NCBI GenBank assembly: GCA_013205525.1
Contig: JABMMR010000271.1
Coordinates: forward strand, 1 to 15,240
Origin: Burkholderiales bacterium
GTDB taxonomy: Bacteria; Pseudomonadota; Gammaproteobacteria; Burkholderiales; Burkholderiaceae_C
Reading direction: 5' to 3'
Length of the DNA: 15,240 nt
This document shows, piece by piece, positions 15,090 through 15,240 of this stretch. Under the pieces are notes generated by a model, which was given only the letters and a program-made list of their open reading frames with translations, made no database searches and was not told the origin of the DNA. Each line of letters starts with the position of its first letter. The stretch's first letter is position 1. Position numbers and translations under genes: made by a program.

Positions 15090-15240
15090 ATGCTCATACT
15101 ATTTTTTCCAACTTGGCTTTTTTCCAAGATAAGTGTTTCTTTCGGCTTGGTTTTTTTTCTGGTTTCGCCAATTTTTTGTCTTGCCGGCGATTTAACTGAC
15201 AAGCCGGCTAAGCCAGCCAGCACTTTAGAGAGTTCGCCCA
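15090..15240 (+). CDS. Exported protein, N-terminal part (probable DUF3106), cut by the window edge
   Basis: From the ATG at 15090 the frame stays open to the window end (50 codons). It begins with a hydrophobic signal-peptide-like segment: Lys14, then FGLVFFLVSPIFCLAG, with cleavage probably near residue 33 or 34. A Pro/Ala/Lys-rich stretch follows. The start is eight bases after the DUF3619-type stop. Position suggests the DUF3106 protein that usually completes this module, but the diagnostic domain lies beyond the window, so the assignment rests on context only. No good ribosome-binding site is visible. Confidence 0.6.
   Translation, partial: MLILFFPTWLFSKISVSFGLVFFLVSPIFCLAGDLTDKPAKPASTLESSP

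Overview
The window looks like a chromosomal segment of a betaproteobacterium of the order Burkholderiales, probably Comamonadaceae-like with moderate GC. The evidence is the gene order acetolactate synthase large and small subunits, ketol-acid reductoisomerase, phosphatidylserine decarboxylase, phosphatidylserine synthase and 2-isopropylmalate synthase, with a divergent ECF sigma factor followed by DUF3619- and DUF3106-type genes. I know this layout from that order. The taxonomic call is from memory of gene order and protein style, not from a search. There are no rRNA or tRNA genes, CRISPR arrays or insertion sequences, and no gap longer than about 200 bases.

Left part (1-3110). On the minus strand, a SAM-dependent methyltransferase and a beta-hydroxyacid-type dehydrogenase overlap by ATGA, and the first four codons of another gene follow at the window edge. 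Divergent from them is a plus-strand cassette: a HIT-family protein whose central motif histidine is Asn, a secreted protein I do not recognise (ATGA overlap), and a small lipoprotein. The 141-base divergent gap holds several inverted repeats.

Middle part (3073-7260). A minus-strand crotonase-fold protein lacking both catalytic glutamates is divergent from aat and bpt, the two aminoacyl-tRNA-protein transferases of the bacterial N-degron (ClpS/ClpAP) pathway. An IclR-type regulator follows bpt closely, and its 3' end overlaps by 19 bases the convergent pbpG-like penicillin-binding endopeptidase gene.

Right part (7226-15240). A minus-strand block ilvI-ilvH-ilvC-psd-pssA-leuA runs from 13820 down to a clear intrinsic terminator at 7239-7260. 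IlvI/IlvH make acetolactate or acetohydroxybutyrate, IlvC reduces and isomerises it, and LeuA commits ketoisovalerate to leucine. PssA and Psd, between ilvC and leuA, are the two steps to phosphatidylethanolamine. The ilvC stop and psd start share a base (TGATG), so the lipid genes are probably cotranscribed with the amino-acid genes. Divergent from ilvI, an ECF sigma gene overlaps (ATGA) a gene for a single-pass membrane protein of DUF3619 type, and a cut-off exported protein (probably DUF3106) follows.

Most of the window is ordinary housekeeping sequence. The points most worth a second look are the HIT protein without its nucleophile, the crotonase without catalytic glutamates, the competing hairpins at 1688-1729, the pbpG promoter that appears to share bases with the leuA terminator, and the uncharacterised sigma/DUF3619/DUF3106 module.
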